64,000 bases of DNA from Procambarus clarkii (GCF_040958095.1 NC_091234.1:5013207-5077206), one strand, 5' to 3'. Shown: positions 48,545 through 61,550, counted from the stretch's first letter. Program-made: numbers and translations. Notes: a model not told the origin generated them from the letters alone.

Positions 48545-48661
48545 GTATCGTTGGAGCTGAGGAACCTTGTCGGGTACTACGTCAGCAGCATCTACGTACC
48601 CACTCTGCTCCTTCTTGTCATCTGCTACCTCACTTTCTTCTTCGACCTCGCTGATTTTTCA
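48545..48661 (+). CDS. Cys-loop ligand-gated ion channel exon, TM1 (right copy, plus strand)
   Basis: Same 117-bp exon as 34,799-34,915, in the opposite orientation: acceptor tgcag at 48,540-48,544, donor gtaagt from 48,662. It is phase 0 at both ends if the TM1 reading is right. The segment from RNLVGYY to the DFS end spans the end of the extracellular domain, helix M1 and the start of the M1-M2 loop. The product would sit in the plasma membrane as one subunit of a pentamer. The next exon should encode the M2 pore helix; it is not within the 15 kb downstream, so the intron is very long, the exon is an isolated duplicate, or the assembly is rearranged. Confidence 0.86.
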
Positions 48662-49339
48662 GTAAGTTACTTTTCTGAACCTCTTAACATATGTGCTTAA
48701 TTTTGGTATATAAACTCTCGTTTCTCAATGCACACCTGCCCACACATTCACATGTGTATCATGTGTACACTCGTGCATAGATACTTGGGTCTAGATATAC
48801 ACCCAAGTATCGTGCCTACCCACGACCCAAGACCCAAGACATACACACTCGTGCATAGTGTGTATGTCATGTGTACACTCGTGCATAGTGTGTATGTCCA
48901 CGACTGACCCACACGTGGGTCAGTCGTGGAGGAAGAAACTAGGCTGGGTGCGGCGGTCCGAGAATTACCAAATAATCTCGGGATATCTAAACATCAAAGA
49001 GCCAAAACATAGTCTTGGTCCTAGGCAGTGTACAGCTACGCAGTGACAGTATCATAGTGAATTCTGAGAACGTTAGAAAAGAAGAGATACAGATAAACGA
49101 GTCTTGACAGCACAGTGCCACCAGCGTGGGAGCAGCAGTGGACCACATGGGAAGGACAATGCTTTGAGCAGTCGACCGAACCCCGATATATACTCACCTA
49201 AGTTTGTGCTTGGCTGGGGTGGTGGCCGTGAGTACCCTCTCTTAGGTCATCAATAAGGTGTACAGATTGATTTTAAATATTAATTTAGATTCTAACATAG
49301 TCTGTAAAAGCAGAGTAAAGAGGTTCATATCAAACTAGA
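48662..49339. other. Intron-like sequence with perfect cruciform motif (right)
   Basis: Donor-side flank. Carries the same GCACGAGTGTACAC-type repeats and the 32-bp perfect palindrome at 48,898-48,929. Confidence 0.6.
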
Positions 49340-49602
49340 TTTTCTGTGGCTCAGAGTAGTAGGAAGTTGACACGTAGGTGAGAGTGAACACATGTGGAAT
49401 GAATTCAGGGAAGGACTGAGGGTTATGAAGGAGACAGTTTCCAACCTGCAGGATGAGCTGAAGGCAGCAAAAAATGAAATAAAAAGCATGAAAGAAAATC
49501 CTACCCAGCACCAGATGCAAACCATCCAGAAGTGTGATGGCAATTTTCCTGTTGAGGGGAATCTTACAATACAACCCTCATTTGCAGAGTTGCAAATGCA
49601 GA
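49340..49602 (+). mobile_element. LINE ORF1 N-terminal coiled-coil fragment (right)
   Basis: The frame starting at 49,392 reads MWNEFREGLRVMKETVSNLQ and continues to FAELQMQS at the (GT)n edge (49,603-49,626). Differs from the left copy at two or three residues (for example KSM for KSL). Confidence 0.65.
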
Positions 49603-49626
49603 GTGTGTGTGTGTGTGTGTGTGTGT

Positions 49627-50078
49627 ACTCACCTATTTGTACTCACCTATTTGTGCTTGCAGGATCGAGCATTGACTCTTGGATCCCGCCTTTCCAGCTA
49701 TCGGTTGTTTACAGCAATGACTCCTGTCCCATTTCCCTATCATACCTAGTTTTAAAAGTATGAATAGTATTTGCTTCCACAACCTGTTCCCCAAGTGCAT
49801 TCCATTTTTCCACTACTCTCACGCTAAAAGAAAACTTCCTAACATCTCTGTGACTCATCTGAGTTTCCAGTTTCCACCCATGTCCCCTCGTTCTGTTATT
49901 ATTACGTGTGAACATTTCATCTATTTCCACTGTGTCAATTCCCCTGAGTATTTTATATGTCCCTATCATATCTCCTCTCTCCCTTAATTTCTCCAGTGTC
50001 GTAAGGTTCAGTTCCTTCAGCCGCTCTTCATATCCCATCCCTCGTAACTCTGGGACAAGCCTCGTCGCAAAGCCTCCT
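49627..50078 (-). mobile_element. CR1-like LINE alpha, 3' fragment (right)
   Basis: Inverted copy of 33,387-33,838; frame 50,038-49,709 intact. (GT)n follows at 50,079-50,120. Confidence 0.92.
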
Positions 50079-50120
50079 GTGTGTGTGTGTGTGTAAGTGT
50101 GTGTGTGTGTGTGTGTGTGT

Positions 50121-52488
50121 ACTCACCTAGTCGTACTCACCTAGTTGTGTTTGCGGGGGTTGAGCTCTGGCTCTTTGGTCCCGCCTCTCAACCGTCAATC
50201 AACAGATGTACAGATTCCTGAGCCTATTGGGCTCTATCATATTTACACTTGAAACTGTGAATGGAGTCAGCCTCCACCACATCACTTCCTAATGCATTCC
50301 ATTTGTCAAAAACTCTGACACTAAAAAAGTTCTTTCTAATATCTCTGTGGCTCATTTGGGCACTCAGTTTCCACCTGTGTCCACTTGTGTGTGTGCCCCT
50401 TTTGTTAAATAGCCTGTCTTTATCTGCCCTATTAATTTCCTTCAGAATCTTGAATGTGTGATCATGTCCCCCCCTAACTCTTCTGTCTTCCAGCGAAGTG
50501 AAGTTTAATTCCCGTAGTCTCTCCTCGTAGCTCATACCTCTCAGCTCGGGTACTAGTCTGGTGGCAAACCTTTGAACCTTTTCCAGTTTAGTCTTATCCT
50601 TGACTGGATATGGACTCCATGCTGGGGCTGCATACTCCAGGATTGGCCTGACATATGTGGTATACAAAGTTCTGAATGATTCTTTACACAAGTTTCTGAA
50701 TGCCGTTCATATGTTGGCCAGCCTGGCATATGCCGCTGATGTTATCCTCTTGATATGTGCTGCAGGAGACAGGTCTGGCGTGATATCAACCCCCAAGTCT
50801 TTATCTTTCTTTGACTCCTGAAGAATCTCCTCTCCCAGATGATACCTTGTATCTGGCCTCCTGCTCCCTACACCTATCTTCATTACATTACATTTGGTTG
50901 GGTTAAACTCTAACAACCATTTGTTCGACCATTCCTTCAGCTTGTCTAGGTCTTCTTGAAGCCTCAAATAGTCCTCTTCTGTCTTAATCTTTCTCATAAT
51001 TTTGGCATCGTCCGCAAACATTGAGAGAAATGAATCGATACCCTCTGGTAGATCATTTACATATATCAGAAACAAGATAGGACCGAGTACAGAGCCCTGT
51101 GGGATACCACTGGTGAATTCACGCCAATCGGAGGTCTCACCCGTCACCGTAACTCTCTTCTTCCTATTGCTTAGGTACTCCCTTATCCACTGGAGCACCT
51201 TACCAGCTAAACCTGCCTGTCTCTCCAGCTTATGTACCAGCCTCTTATGCGGTACTGTGTCAAAGGCTTTCCGACAATCCAGGAAAATGCAGTCCGCCCA
51301 GCCCTCTCTTTCTTGCGTAATCATTGTCACCAGGTCGAAGATTTCTAATAAGCCAGTCAGGCAAGATTTACCCTCCCTGAACCCATGTTGGCGATTTGTC
51401 ACGAAGTCCCTTCTCTCCAGATGTGTTACTAGGTTTTTTCTCACGATCTTCTCCATCACCTTGCATGATATACAAGTCAAGGACACTGGCCTGTAGTTCA
51501 GTGCCTCTTGCGTGTCGGACTTTTTGTATATTGGGACCACATTCGCCGTCTTCCATATTTCTGGTAGGTCTCCCGTCTCCAGTGACTTACTATACACTAT
51601 GGAGAGTGGCAAGCAAAGTGCCTCTGCACACTCTTCCAGTACCCGTGGTGAGATCCCATCTGGATCAACAGCCTTTCTAACATCCAGATCCAGCAGGTGT
51701 CTCTTGACCTCCTCTCTCGTAATTTCGAACTCTTCCAAGGCCGCCTGGTTTACCTCTCTTTCTCCTAGCACAGTGACCTCACCTTGTTCTATTGTGAAGA
51801 CCTCCTGGAACCTCTTGTTGAGTTCTTCACACACCTCTTTGTCATTCTCTGTATACCTGTCCTCGCCTGTTCTAAGTTTCAATACCTGTTCTTTCACTGT
51901 TGTTTTCCTTCTGATGTGACTGTGGAGTAGCTTTGGTTTGGTCTTGGCTTTATTTGCTATATCATTTTCTAAACTTTTCTCTACTTCTCTTCTCACCCTG
52001 ACGTACTCATTCCTGGTTCTCTGGTATCTCTCTCTGCTTTCTGGTGTTCTGTTATTCCGGAAGTTCCTCCACGGCCTTTTGTTCAGTTTCTTCGCTTCCA
52101 TACATGCCCTATTATACCATGGATTCTTCTGCTGCTTCTCGGATTTTTCCCTTTGGGACGGGATGAACCTGTTTACTGCCTCCTGACACTTTTGGGTAAC
52201 ATAGTCCATCATACCCTGTACAGACTTATCTCCGAGGTCTGTGCCCCAAGTTATTTCCCTTAGGAAACTTCTCATCTGTTCATAATTTACCTTTCGGTAT
52301 GCCAGCCTTTTGATTCCTAGTTCTTTTTTGGGGAAGATAATTCCTAGCTCTACCAGGTACTCAAAGTTCAATACACTGTGATCACTCATTCCCAAGGGCG
52401 CTTCCATCTTAACTTCCCTTATATCCCACTCATTTAGGGTAAATATCAAATCAAGCATTGCTGGTTCATCTTCTCTCATTCTTGTTGG

Positions 52489-52492
<4 letters not shown>
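50121..52492 (-). mobile_element. CR1-like LINE beta, long ORF2 (right)
   Basis: Partner of 30,955-33,331. The minus-strand frame runs from the (AC)n edge at 52,492 to 50,707, with [37 protein letters not shown] and [11 protein letters not shown]; the C-terminal frame 50,691-50,224 follows after the same YARLANI stop seen in the left copy. That shared stop predates separation of the arms. This arm keeps the usual PQG motif and one longer C-terminal frame, so the left copy has decayed further. Confidence 0.92.

Positions 52493-52536
<44 letters not shown>
52493..52536. repeat. (GT)n junction between LINEs (right)
   Basis: 44-base run joining the tail of the right-only beta LINE to the 5' edge of the next LINE. 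Confidence 0.95.
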
Positions 52537-52539
<3 letters not shown>

Positions 52540-54823
52540 CACCTAATTCACCTAATTGTACTCACCTAATTGTGCTTGCGGGGGTTGAGCTCTGGCTCTT
52601 TGGTCCCGCCTCTCAACCGTCAATCAACTGGTGTACAGATTCCTGAGCCTATTGGGCTCTATCATATCTACATTTGAAACTGTGAATGGAGTCAGCCTCC
52701 ACCACATCACTTCCTAATGCATTCCATTTGCTAACTACTCTGACACTGAAAAAGTTCTTTCTAACGTCTCTGTGGCTCATTTGGGTACTCAGCTTCCACC
52801 TGTGTCCCCTTGTTCGCGTCCCACCAGTGTTGAAAAGTTCATCCTTGTTTACCCGGTCGATTCCCCTGAGGATTTTGTAGGTTGTGATCATGTCCCCCCT
52901 TACTCTTCTGTCTTCCAGTGTCGTGAGGTGCATTTCCCGTAGCCTTTCCTCATAACTCATGCCTCTTAGTTCTGGGACTAGTCTAGTAGCATACCTTTGG
53001 ACTTTTTCCAGCTTCGTCTTGTGCTTGACCAGGTACGGGCTCCATGCTGGGGCCGCATACTCCAGGATTGGTCTTACATATGTGGTGTACAAGATTCTGA
53101 ATGATTCCTTACACAGGTTCCTGAACGCCGTTCTGATGTTAGCCAGCCTCGCATATGCCGCAGACGTTATTCTCTTTATGTGGGCTTCAGGAGACAGGTT
53201 TGGTGTGATATCAACTCCTAGATCTTTCTCTCTGTCTGTTTCATTAAGTACTTCATCTCCTATTCTGTATCCTGTGCCTGGCCTCCTGTTTCCACTGCCT
53301 AGTTTCATTACTTTGCATTTACTCGGGTTGAACTTCAACAGCCATTTGTTGGACCATTCACTCAGTCTATCCAGGTCATCTTGTAGCCTCCTACTATCAT
53401 CCTCTGTTTCAATCCTCCTCATAATTTTTGCATCGTCGGCAAACATTGAGAGGAACGAATCTATACCCTCTGGGAGATCATTTGCATATACCAGAAACAG
53501 TATAGGTCCAAGGACTGACCCCTGCGGGACTCCACTTGTGACGTCTCGCCAATCTGAGACCTCACCCCTCACACAGACTCGTTGTCTCCTGTTGCTTAGG
53601 TATTCCTCTATCCACCGGAGTACCTTCCCTCTCACTCCAGCCTGCATCTCCAACTTTCGCACTAGCCTCTTGTGTGGCACTGTATCAAAGGCTTTCTGAC
53701 AATCCAAAAATATGCAGTCTGCCCACCCTTCTCTTTCTTGCCTTATTTTTGTTGCCTGGTCGTAGAATTCAAGTAACCCTGTGAGGCAGGACCTGCCATC
53801 CCTGAACCCATGTTGATGCTGTGTTACAAAGTTCCTTCGCTCCAGATGCTCCACTAGTTTTTTTCGCACAATCTTCTCCATCAGCTTGCATGGTATGCAG
53901 GTTAGGGACACTGGCCTGTAGTTCAGTGCCTCCTGTCTATCCCCTTTCTTGTATATCGGGACTACGTTAGCTGCTTTCCAAATATCTGGCAGTTCCCCTG
54001 TTGCCAGTGATTTGTTATACACTATGGAGAGTGGTAGGCTCAGTTCTCTTGCTCCTTCCTTTAGAACCCAAGGGGAGATTCCATCTGGGCCTATAGCCTT
54101 CGTCACGTCCAACTCTAGTAAACACTTCCTTACTTCCCCACTGGTAATCTCAAACTCTTCCAGTGGTTCCTGGTTAGCTATTCCCTCACTTACCTCTGGA
54201 ATTTCTCCTTGTTCTAAGGTGAAGACCTCCTGGAATTTCTTATTCAATTCCTCACACACTTCCTTGTCATTTGTAGTGAATACTTCCGCCCCTATCCTTA
54301 ATCTCATAACCTGTTCCTTTACTGTTGTTTTTCTCCTAATGTGGCTATGCAACAATTTAGGCTGAGTCTTTGCCTTGCTTGCGATGTCATTTTCGTATTG
54401 TCTTTCTGCCTCTCTTCTCATCCTGACATATTCATTCCTGGCATTCTGGTATCTTTCTCTGCTCTCCAGTGTCCTGTTATTCCTATAGTTTCTCCATGCC
54501 CTTTTACTTTGCTGCTTAGCTAGCCTACATCTTTGACTAAACCATGGGTTTCTCATCTTCATTTCTCTGTTTTCCTTTTGGACTGGGACAAACTTGTTTG
54601 CTGCGTCCTTGCACTTCTGCGTGATGTAATCCATCATATCTTGGGCCGTCTTTCCCCTGAGCTCTGTTTCCCATGCTATATCTGTTAGGAATTTTCTTAT
54701 CCCCTCATAGTTTCCCTTTCGGTATGCTAACCTTTTGGTTTCGGTATCCCTCCTCGAGTTCAATAACCCTTCTTCAATCAAGTACTCAAACAACCCGAGC
54801 TGTGGGAGCAAAGAAAGGAGTGG

Positions 54824-54825
<2 letters not shown>
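52537..54825 (-). mobile_element. CR1-like LINE beta, right arm only
   Basis: Occupies the position that LINE alpha copy 2 holds in the left arm. It carries an uninterrupted 720-codon frame, the beta tail with the GTGAGTAC/GTGAATTAG motif repeated, and (AC)n. At its 5' end about 30 bases between the (AC)n tract and the first recognisable LINE codons (GAGTACTTGATTGAAG) do not match related copies. Confidence 0.93.
52649..54811 (-). CDS. LINE ORF2, reverse transcriptase part (CR1 clade), intact frame
   Basis: 720 residues without a stop. It starts just after the position of the endonuclease SDH box, so only the last part of that domain remains ([20 protein letters not shown]). The linker has [19 protein letters not shown], then [20 protein letters not shown]. 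Reverse transcriptase shows [59 protein letters not shown] and [11 protein letters not shown]. The C-terminus is [20 protein letters not shown]. The first four residues come from the odd 5' junction. It is the best-preserved beta copy and a reference for the others. Without an endonuclease it cannot nick its own target. Confidence 0.92.
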   Translation of the reverse strand: MLPQLGLFEYLIEEGLLNSRRDTETKRLAYRKGNYEGIRKFLTDIAWETELRGKTAQDMMDYITQKCKDAANKFVPVQKENREMKMRNPWFSQRCRLAKQQSKRAWRNYRNNRTLESRERYQNARNEYVRMRREAERQYENDIASKAKTQPKLLHSHIRRKTTVKEQVMRLRIGAEVFTTNDKEVCEELNKKFQEVFTLEQGEIPEVSEGIANQEPLEEFEITSGEVRKCLLELDVTKAIGPDGISPWVLKEGARELSLPLSIVYNKSLATGELPDIWKAANVVPIYKKGDRQEALNYRPVSLTCIPCKLMEKIVRKKLVEHLERRNFVTQHQHGFRDGRSCLTGLLEFYDQATKIRQEREGWADCIFLDCQKAFDTVPHKRLVRKLEMQAGVRGKVLRWIEEYLSNRRQRVCVRGEVSDWRDVTSGVPQGSVLGPILFLVYANDLPEGIDSFLSMFADDAKIMRRIETEDDSRRLQDDLDRLSEWSNKWLLKFNPSKCKVMKLGSGNRRPGTGYRIGDEVLNETDREKDLGVDITPNLSPEAHIKRITSAAYARLANIRTAFRNLCKESFRILYTTYVRPILEYAAPAWSPYLVKHKTKLEKVQRYATRLVPELRGMSYEERLREMHLTTLEDRRVRGDMITTYKILRGIDRVNKDELFNTGGTRTRGHRWKLSTQMSHRDVRKNFFSVRVVSKWNALGSDVVEADSIHSFKCRYDRAQ

Positions 54826-54914
<89 letters not shown>

Positions 54915-54915
54915 T

Positions 54916-54957
<42 letters not shown>
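54826..54957. repeat. Long (GT)n tract, site of arm-specific LINE insertion (right)
   Basis: 132 bases of GT with two TT interruptions; counterpart of 26,560-26,709. Confidence 0.95.
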
Positions 54958-54960
<3 letters not shown>

Positions 54961-57900
54961 CACCTAGTTGTACTCACCTAGTTGTGCTTGCGGGGGTTGA
55001 GCTCTGGCACTTTGATCCCGCCTCTCAACCGTCAATTAACAGGTGTACAGGTTCCTGAGCCTATTGGGCTCTATCATATCTACACTTGAAACTGTGTATG
55101 GAGTCAGCCTCCACCACATTACTTCCTAATGTATTCCATTTGTCAACCACTCTGACACTAAAAAAGTTCTTTCTAATATCTCTGTGGCTTGTTTGGGCAC
55201 TCAGTTTCCACCTGTGTCTCCTTGTGCGTGTGCCCCTTGTGTTAAATAGCCTGTCTTTATCAACCATGTCGATTCCCTTGAGAATCTTGAATGTGGTGAT
55301 CATGTTCTCCCTAACTCTTCTGTCTTCCAACGAAGTGAGGTTCAATTCCCGTAGTCTCTCCTCGTAGCTTATACCTCTCAGCTCGGGTACTAGTCTGGTG
55401 GCAAACATTTGAACCTTTTCCAGTTTAGTCTTATGCTTGACTAGATATGGACTCCATGCTGGAGTCGCATACTCCAGGATTGGTCTGACATATGTGGTAT
55501 ATAATGTTCTGAAAGATTCCTTACACAAGTTTCTAAAGGCCGTTCTTATGTTAGCCAACCTGGCATATGCTGCTGATGTTATCCTCTTGATATGAGCTTC
55601 AGAGGACAGGTCTGGGGTGATATCAACCCCCAGGTCTTTCTCTCTCTCTGTCTCTTGAAGTATTTCATCTCCCAAGTGATACCTTGTATCTGGTCTCCTG
55701 CTTCCTACCTCTATCTTCATTACATTACATTTCCTTGGGTTAAACTCTAACAGCCATTTGTTCGACCATTCCTGCAGCTTGTCCAGGTCTTCTTGAAGCC
55801 TCAAGCTGTCCTCCTCTGTCTTAATCCTTCTTATAATTTTAGCGTCGTCAGCAAACATTGAGAGGAATGAGTCTATACCCTCTGGGAGATCATTTGCGTA
55901 TATCAGAAACAGGATAGGTCCAAGCACAGAGCCCTGTAGGACTCCACTGGTAACTTCACGCCATTCTGAGGTTTCACCCCTCACTATAACTCTCTGCTTC
56001 CTATTGCTTAGGTACTCCCTTATCCACTGGAGCACCCTACCAGTTACTCCTGCCTGTTTTTCCAGCTTATGCGTCAACCTTTTAAGGGGTACTGTGTCAA
56101 AGGCTTTCCGACAGTCCAAAAAAATGCAGTCCGCCCATCCTTCTCTTTCTTGCTTAATCTTTGCTTAATCTTAATCTCTCCAGATGTGTTACCAGGTTTT
56201 TTCTCACGATATTCTCCATCACCTTGCATGGTATACAAGTTAAGGACACTGGCCTGTAGTTCAGTGCCTCTTGTCTGTCACCCTTTTTAAATACTGGTAC
56301 TACATTAGCAGTCTTCCATATTTCTGGTAGGTCTCCCGTTTCCAGTGACCTACTATACACTATAGAGAGTGGCAAGCAAAGTGCTCCTGCACACTCTTTC
56401 AATACCCATGGTGAGATTCCATCCGGCCCAACAGCTTTTCTCACATCCAGCTCCAATAGGTGCTTCTTGACCTCATCTCTTGTAATTTCGAACCTTTCCA
56501 AGGTCAACTGGTTTGCTGCCACCTCTCCTAGCGCCGTGACTTCTCCCTGCTCTATTGTAAAGACCTCCTGGAACCTTTTGTTGAGTTCTTCACACACCTC
56601 TTTGTCATTCTCAGTGTACCTGTCCTCGCCCACCCTAAGTTTCATCACCTGTTCCTTCACTGTTGTCTTCCTCCTGATGTGACTGTGTAGTAGCTTTGGT
56701 TCGGTCTTGGCTTTATTAGCTATATAATTTTCATACCTTTTTCTCAGCGGCTCTTCTCACACTAACATATTCGTTCCTGGTTCTCTGGTATCTCTCTCTA
56801 CTTTCTGGTGTTCTATTATTACGGAAGTTCCTCTATGCCCTTTTGTTCAGCTCCTTTGCTTTCATACATTCCCGATTAAACCACGGATTCTTCCTTTGCT
56901 TCTGTTTTTTCCTGTCGGGCTGGGACAAACCTGCTTACAGCCTCCTGACATTTTTGGGTGACATAGTCCATCATGTCTTGTACGGACTTAGCTCCGAGTT
57001 CTGTGTCCCAATGTATATCCCATAGGAATTAGTTCATCTCCTCATAGTTTCCCTTTCGGTACGCCAGCCCTCTGTTTCCCAGTTCTTTTTTGGGGGTGAT
57101 AATTCCTAGCTCAACCAGGTACTCAAAGCTCAATATACTATGATCACTCATTCCCAAGGGGGCTTCCAACTTAACTTCCCTTATATCCGACTCATTTAGG
57201 GTTGGACGCGGCTGCTCGCAGCCGCGTCCAACAGCCTGGTTGATCAGTCCAGCAACCAGGAGGCCTGGTCGACGACCGGGCCGCGGGGACGCTAAGCCCC
57301 GGAAGCTCCTCAAGGTAACCTCAAGGTAAGGGTAAATATCAGATCAAGCAACGCTGGTTCATCCCCTCCTCTCATTCTTGTCGGTCCCTTGACGTGTTGA
57401 CTTAGAAAGTTTCTTGTTGCCACATCCAGCAGCTTAGCTCTCCATGTGTCTGGGCCTCCATGTGGGTCTCTGTTCCCCCAATCTATCTTCCCATGGTTGA
57501 AGTCTCCCATGATTAGTAGTCTGGATCCGTTCTTGCTAGCCACAGAAGCTGCTCTCTCTATTATATTGATGGTGGCCAAGTTGTTTCTATCATATTCCTG
57601 TCTGGGTCTTCTGTCATTTGGTGGGGGGTTATATATGACTACTATTATAATTTTCTGTCCTCCAGTTGCTATGGTGCCTGAAATGTAGTCACTGAAACCT
57701 TCACAGTTCTGAATTACCATCTCTTCGAAACTCCAACCTTCTCTTAGTAGCAGAGCTACACCACCTCCTCCTCTCCCTTCTCTCTCTTTCCTCACTACAT
57801 AGTAGCCCTGTGGAAACACTGCGTTTGTTATGATTTTCGTTAACTTTGTTTCTGTGAGTGCTATTATGTCTGGGTTTTCTTCTAGTGCCCATTCTCCAAG

Positions 57901-58342
57901 TTCACTTGTTTTATTTGAAATCCCGTCTATGTTAGTGTACATTGCCTTGAAGCTCACTTTCTTCTGTTCATTTTCATGTCCCTTTCTTGGCGAGCATTCT
58001 GCTGGTGTGGGAAGCTGTTCCGTGGGTGAGAGGATCTGTGAGGTGGTTTGCAGGGTCTCAGAGGATTTTGGGGTGGGGGGTGGGGGTTGAAGGGAAGGGG
58101 GGACAGGTAGGGTGTGGGTTAAGGAGGTAGGGGGGACCTGGAGGATACGCAGTGAGGGGGGAGGAGGGATAGAGAGGGTATGGGATGAAGGGGGAGGGGG
58201 GGACAGGGGGAAAAAGGAGGGAGGGGGGACATGATGGGAATGGGGAAGGGGTGTCAGGGTCAGAATGGGGTGGGGTGGGAGGGATGGTTGGGTGGGGGCA
58301 GGTAGGGTGAGGGGAAGGGAGGGTTTCTATGCAGAGGGGGGT

Positions 58343-58343
<1 letters not shown>
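54958..58343 (-). mobile_element. CR1-like LINE beta with L2-tail insertion (right)
   Basis: Partner of 23,170-26,559, with the same internal loss of the HGF...SCLTG block and the same SGVLQGS variant. Frames: 56,119-55,061 and 56,660-56,154 (reverse transcriptase), 57,957-57,310 (endonuclease with IMGDFNHGKIDW). The 126-bp fragment is at 57,203-57,328 between AGGGT repeats (57,198-57,202 and 57,329-57,333). Confidence 0.9.
57203..57328 (+). mobile_element. 126-bp L2-like tail fragment inserted in LINE (right)
   Basis: Same length, same target duplication and same 5' hairpin as the left copy at 24,189-24,314. Confidence 0.88.

Positions 58344-58431
<88 letters not shown>
58344..58431. repeat. 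(GT)n junction between LINEs (right)
   Basis: 88-base GT run, counterpart of 23,086-23,169. Confidence 0.96.
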
Positions 58432-58434
<3 letters not shown>

Positions 58435-61400
58435 CATCTATTTGTGCTTGCGGGGGTTGAGCTTTGGCTCTTTGGTCCCGCCTCTTAACTGTCATTCAAC
58501 TGGTGTACAGATTTCTGAGCCTACTGGGCTCTATCATATCTACATTTGAAACTGTGTATGGAGTCAGCCTCCTTCACATCACTGCCTAATGCATTCCATC
58601 CGTTAACTACTCTGACACTGAAAAAGTTCCTTCTAACGTCTCTGTGGCTCATGTGGGTACTCAGTTTCCACCTGTGTCCCCTTGTTCGTGTCCCACCAGT
58701 GGTGAATAGTTTATCCTTGTTTACCCGGTCGATTCCTCTGAGGATTTTGTATGTTGTGATCATGTCTCCCCCTACTCTTCTGTCTTCCAGTGTCGTAAGG
58801 TGCATTTCCCGCATCCTTTCCTCGTAACTCATGCCTCTTAGTTCTGGGACTAGTCTAGTGGCATACCTGTGGACTTTTTTCAGCACATCCAAATGTACTC
58901 ACTAGAAAGAAGACGAGAGAGATATCAAATAATATACACCTGGAAGATACTGGAGGGCCAAGTACCAAATCTACACAGTAAAATAACAACGTACTGGAGT
59001 GAACGACATGGAAGAAAATGTAGAATAGAACCAATGAAGAGCAGAGGTGCCATAGGCACAATCAGAGAACACTGTATAAACATCAGAGGTCCGCGGTTGT
59101 TCAACGTCCTCCCAGCAAGCATAAGAAATATTGCCGGAACAACAGTGGACATTTTCAAGAGGAAACTAGATTTATTCCTCCAAGGAGTGCCGGACCAACC
59201 GGGCTGTGGTGGGTATGTGGGCCTGCGGGCCGCTCCAAGCAACAGCCTGGTGGACCAAACTCTCACAAGTCGAGCCTGGCCTCGGGCCGGGCTTGGGGAG
59301 TAGAAGAACTCCCAGAACCCCATCAACCAGGTATCAGCTTCGTCTTGTGCTTGAACAGATACGGGCTCCATGCTGGGGCCGCATACTCCAGGATTGGTCT
59401 TACATATGTGGTGTACAAGATTCTGAATGATTCCTTACACAGGTTCATGAACGCTGTTCTGATGTTAGCCAGCCTCGTATATGTCGCAGACGTTATTCTT
59501 TTTATGTGGGCTTCAGGAGACAGGTTTGGAGTGAAGAAGGGTTATTAACTTCTAGATATTTTTCTCTGTTCGTTTCATTAAGTACTTCATCTCTTATTCT
59601 GTATCCTGTGTCTGGCCTCCTGTTTCCACTGCCTAGTTTCATTACTTTGCATTTACTCGGGTTGAACTTTAACAGCCATTTGTTGGACCATTCTTTCAGT
59701 CTGTCTAGGTCATCTTGTAGCTTCCTATTATCGTCCTCAGTTTCAATCCTCCTCATAATTTTTGCATCATCGGCAAGCATTGAGAGAAACGATTCTATAC
59801 CCTCTGGGAGATCATTTACATATATCAGAAACAGTATAGGTCCAAGGACTGACCCCTGCGGGACTCCACTCGTAACGTCTCGCCAATCTGAGACCTCACC
59901 CCTCACACTGATTCGTTGTCTCCTGTTGCTTAGGTACTCCTGTATCCAACAGAGTACCTTCCCTTTCACTCCAGTCTGCATATCCAGCTTTTTCACTAGC
60001 CTCTTGTGTGGCACTGTATCAAAGGCTTTCTGACAATCCAAAAATATGCAGTCTACCCACCCTTCTCTTTCTTGCCTTATTTTTGTTGCCTGTCGTAGAA
60101 TTCAAGTAACCCTGTGAGGCAGGACCTGTCATCCCTCAATCCATGTTGGTGCTGTGTTACAAAGTTCTTTCGCTCCAGGTGCTCCACTAGCTTTCTTCGC
60201 ACAATCTTCTCCATCAGCTTGCATGGTATGCAGGTTAGGGACACTGGCCTGTAATTCAGTGCCTCCTGTCTATCCCCTTTCTTGTATATCAGGACTACGT
60301 TAGCTGCTTTCCAAGTTTCTGGCAGTTCCCCTGTTGCCAGAGATTTGTTATACACTATGGAGAGTGGTAGGCATAGTTCTTCTGCTCCTTTCTTTAGTAT
60401 CCAAGGGGAGATTCCATCTGGGCCTATAGCCTTTGTCACATCCAACTCTAGTAAACACTTCCTTACTTCCCCGCTGGTAATCTCAAACTCTTCCAGTGGT
60501 TCCTGGTTAGCTATTCCCTCTCTTATCTCTGGGATTTCTCCTTGTTCTAAGGTGAAGACCTCTTGGAATTTCTTATTTAGTTCCTCACACACTTCTTTGT
60601 CGTTTGTAGTGAATCCTTCTGCCCCTATCCTTAATTGCATAACCTGTTCCTTTACTGTTGTTTTTCTCCTAATGTGGCTATGCAGCAATTTAGGCTGATT
60701 CTGTGCCTTGCTTGCGTTGTCGTTTTCGTATTGTCTTTCTGCCTCTTTTCTCATCCTGACATATTCATTCCTGGCATTCTGGTATCTTTCTCTGCTCTCC
60801 AGTGTACTGTTATTCCTATAGTTTCTCCATGCCCTTTTACTTTGCTGCTTAGCTAGCCTACATCTCTGATTAAACCATGGGTTTCTCATCTTCATTTCAC
60901 TGTTTTCCTTTTGGGCAGGGACAAACTTGTTTGCTGCGTCCTTGCACTTTTGCGTGATGTAGTCCATCATATCTTGGGCCGTCTTTTCCCTGAGCTCTGT
61001 TTCCCATGCTATATCTTTTAGGAATTCTCTTATCTCCTCATGGTTTCCCTTTCGGTATGCTAACCTTTTGGTTTCGGTATCCCTCCTCGAGTTCAATAAC
61101 CCTTCTTCAACCAGGTACTCAAACACCAATACACTGTGGTCGCTCATTCCTACTGGGGCCTCAAAACCGATTTCTCTTATGTCAGAGTCGTTCAGGGTGA
61201 AGACCAGGTCGAGTCTCGCTGGTTCGTCATTTCCTCTCATCCTTTTGGGTTCACTGACATGCTAGGTTAAGAAGTTTCTAGTCACCACCTCCAGTAGTTT
61301 GGCTCTCCACGTATCCTCGCCTCCATGTGGTTCCTTGTTCTCCCAATCAATCCCTCCGTGATTGAAGTCCTTCATGAGGAGCAGCTGGGAACTATTTCTA

Positions 61401-61550
61401 CAGGCAGCAGAGGCTGCCCTCTCAATTATAGTGTTAACTGCCATGTTGTTGTTTTCGTACTCTTGACTGGGTCTTCTGTCATTTGATGGAGGGTTATATA
61501 TTACTGCTGCTACTATCCTTGGTCCTCCCATTGTCATGGTGCCTGCTATG

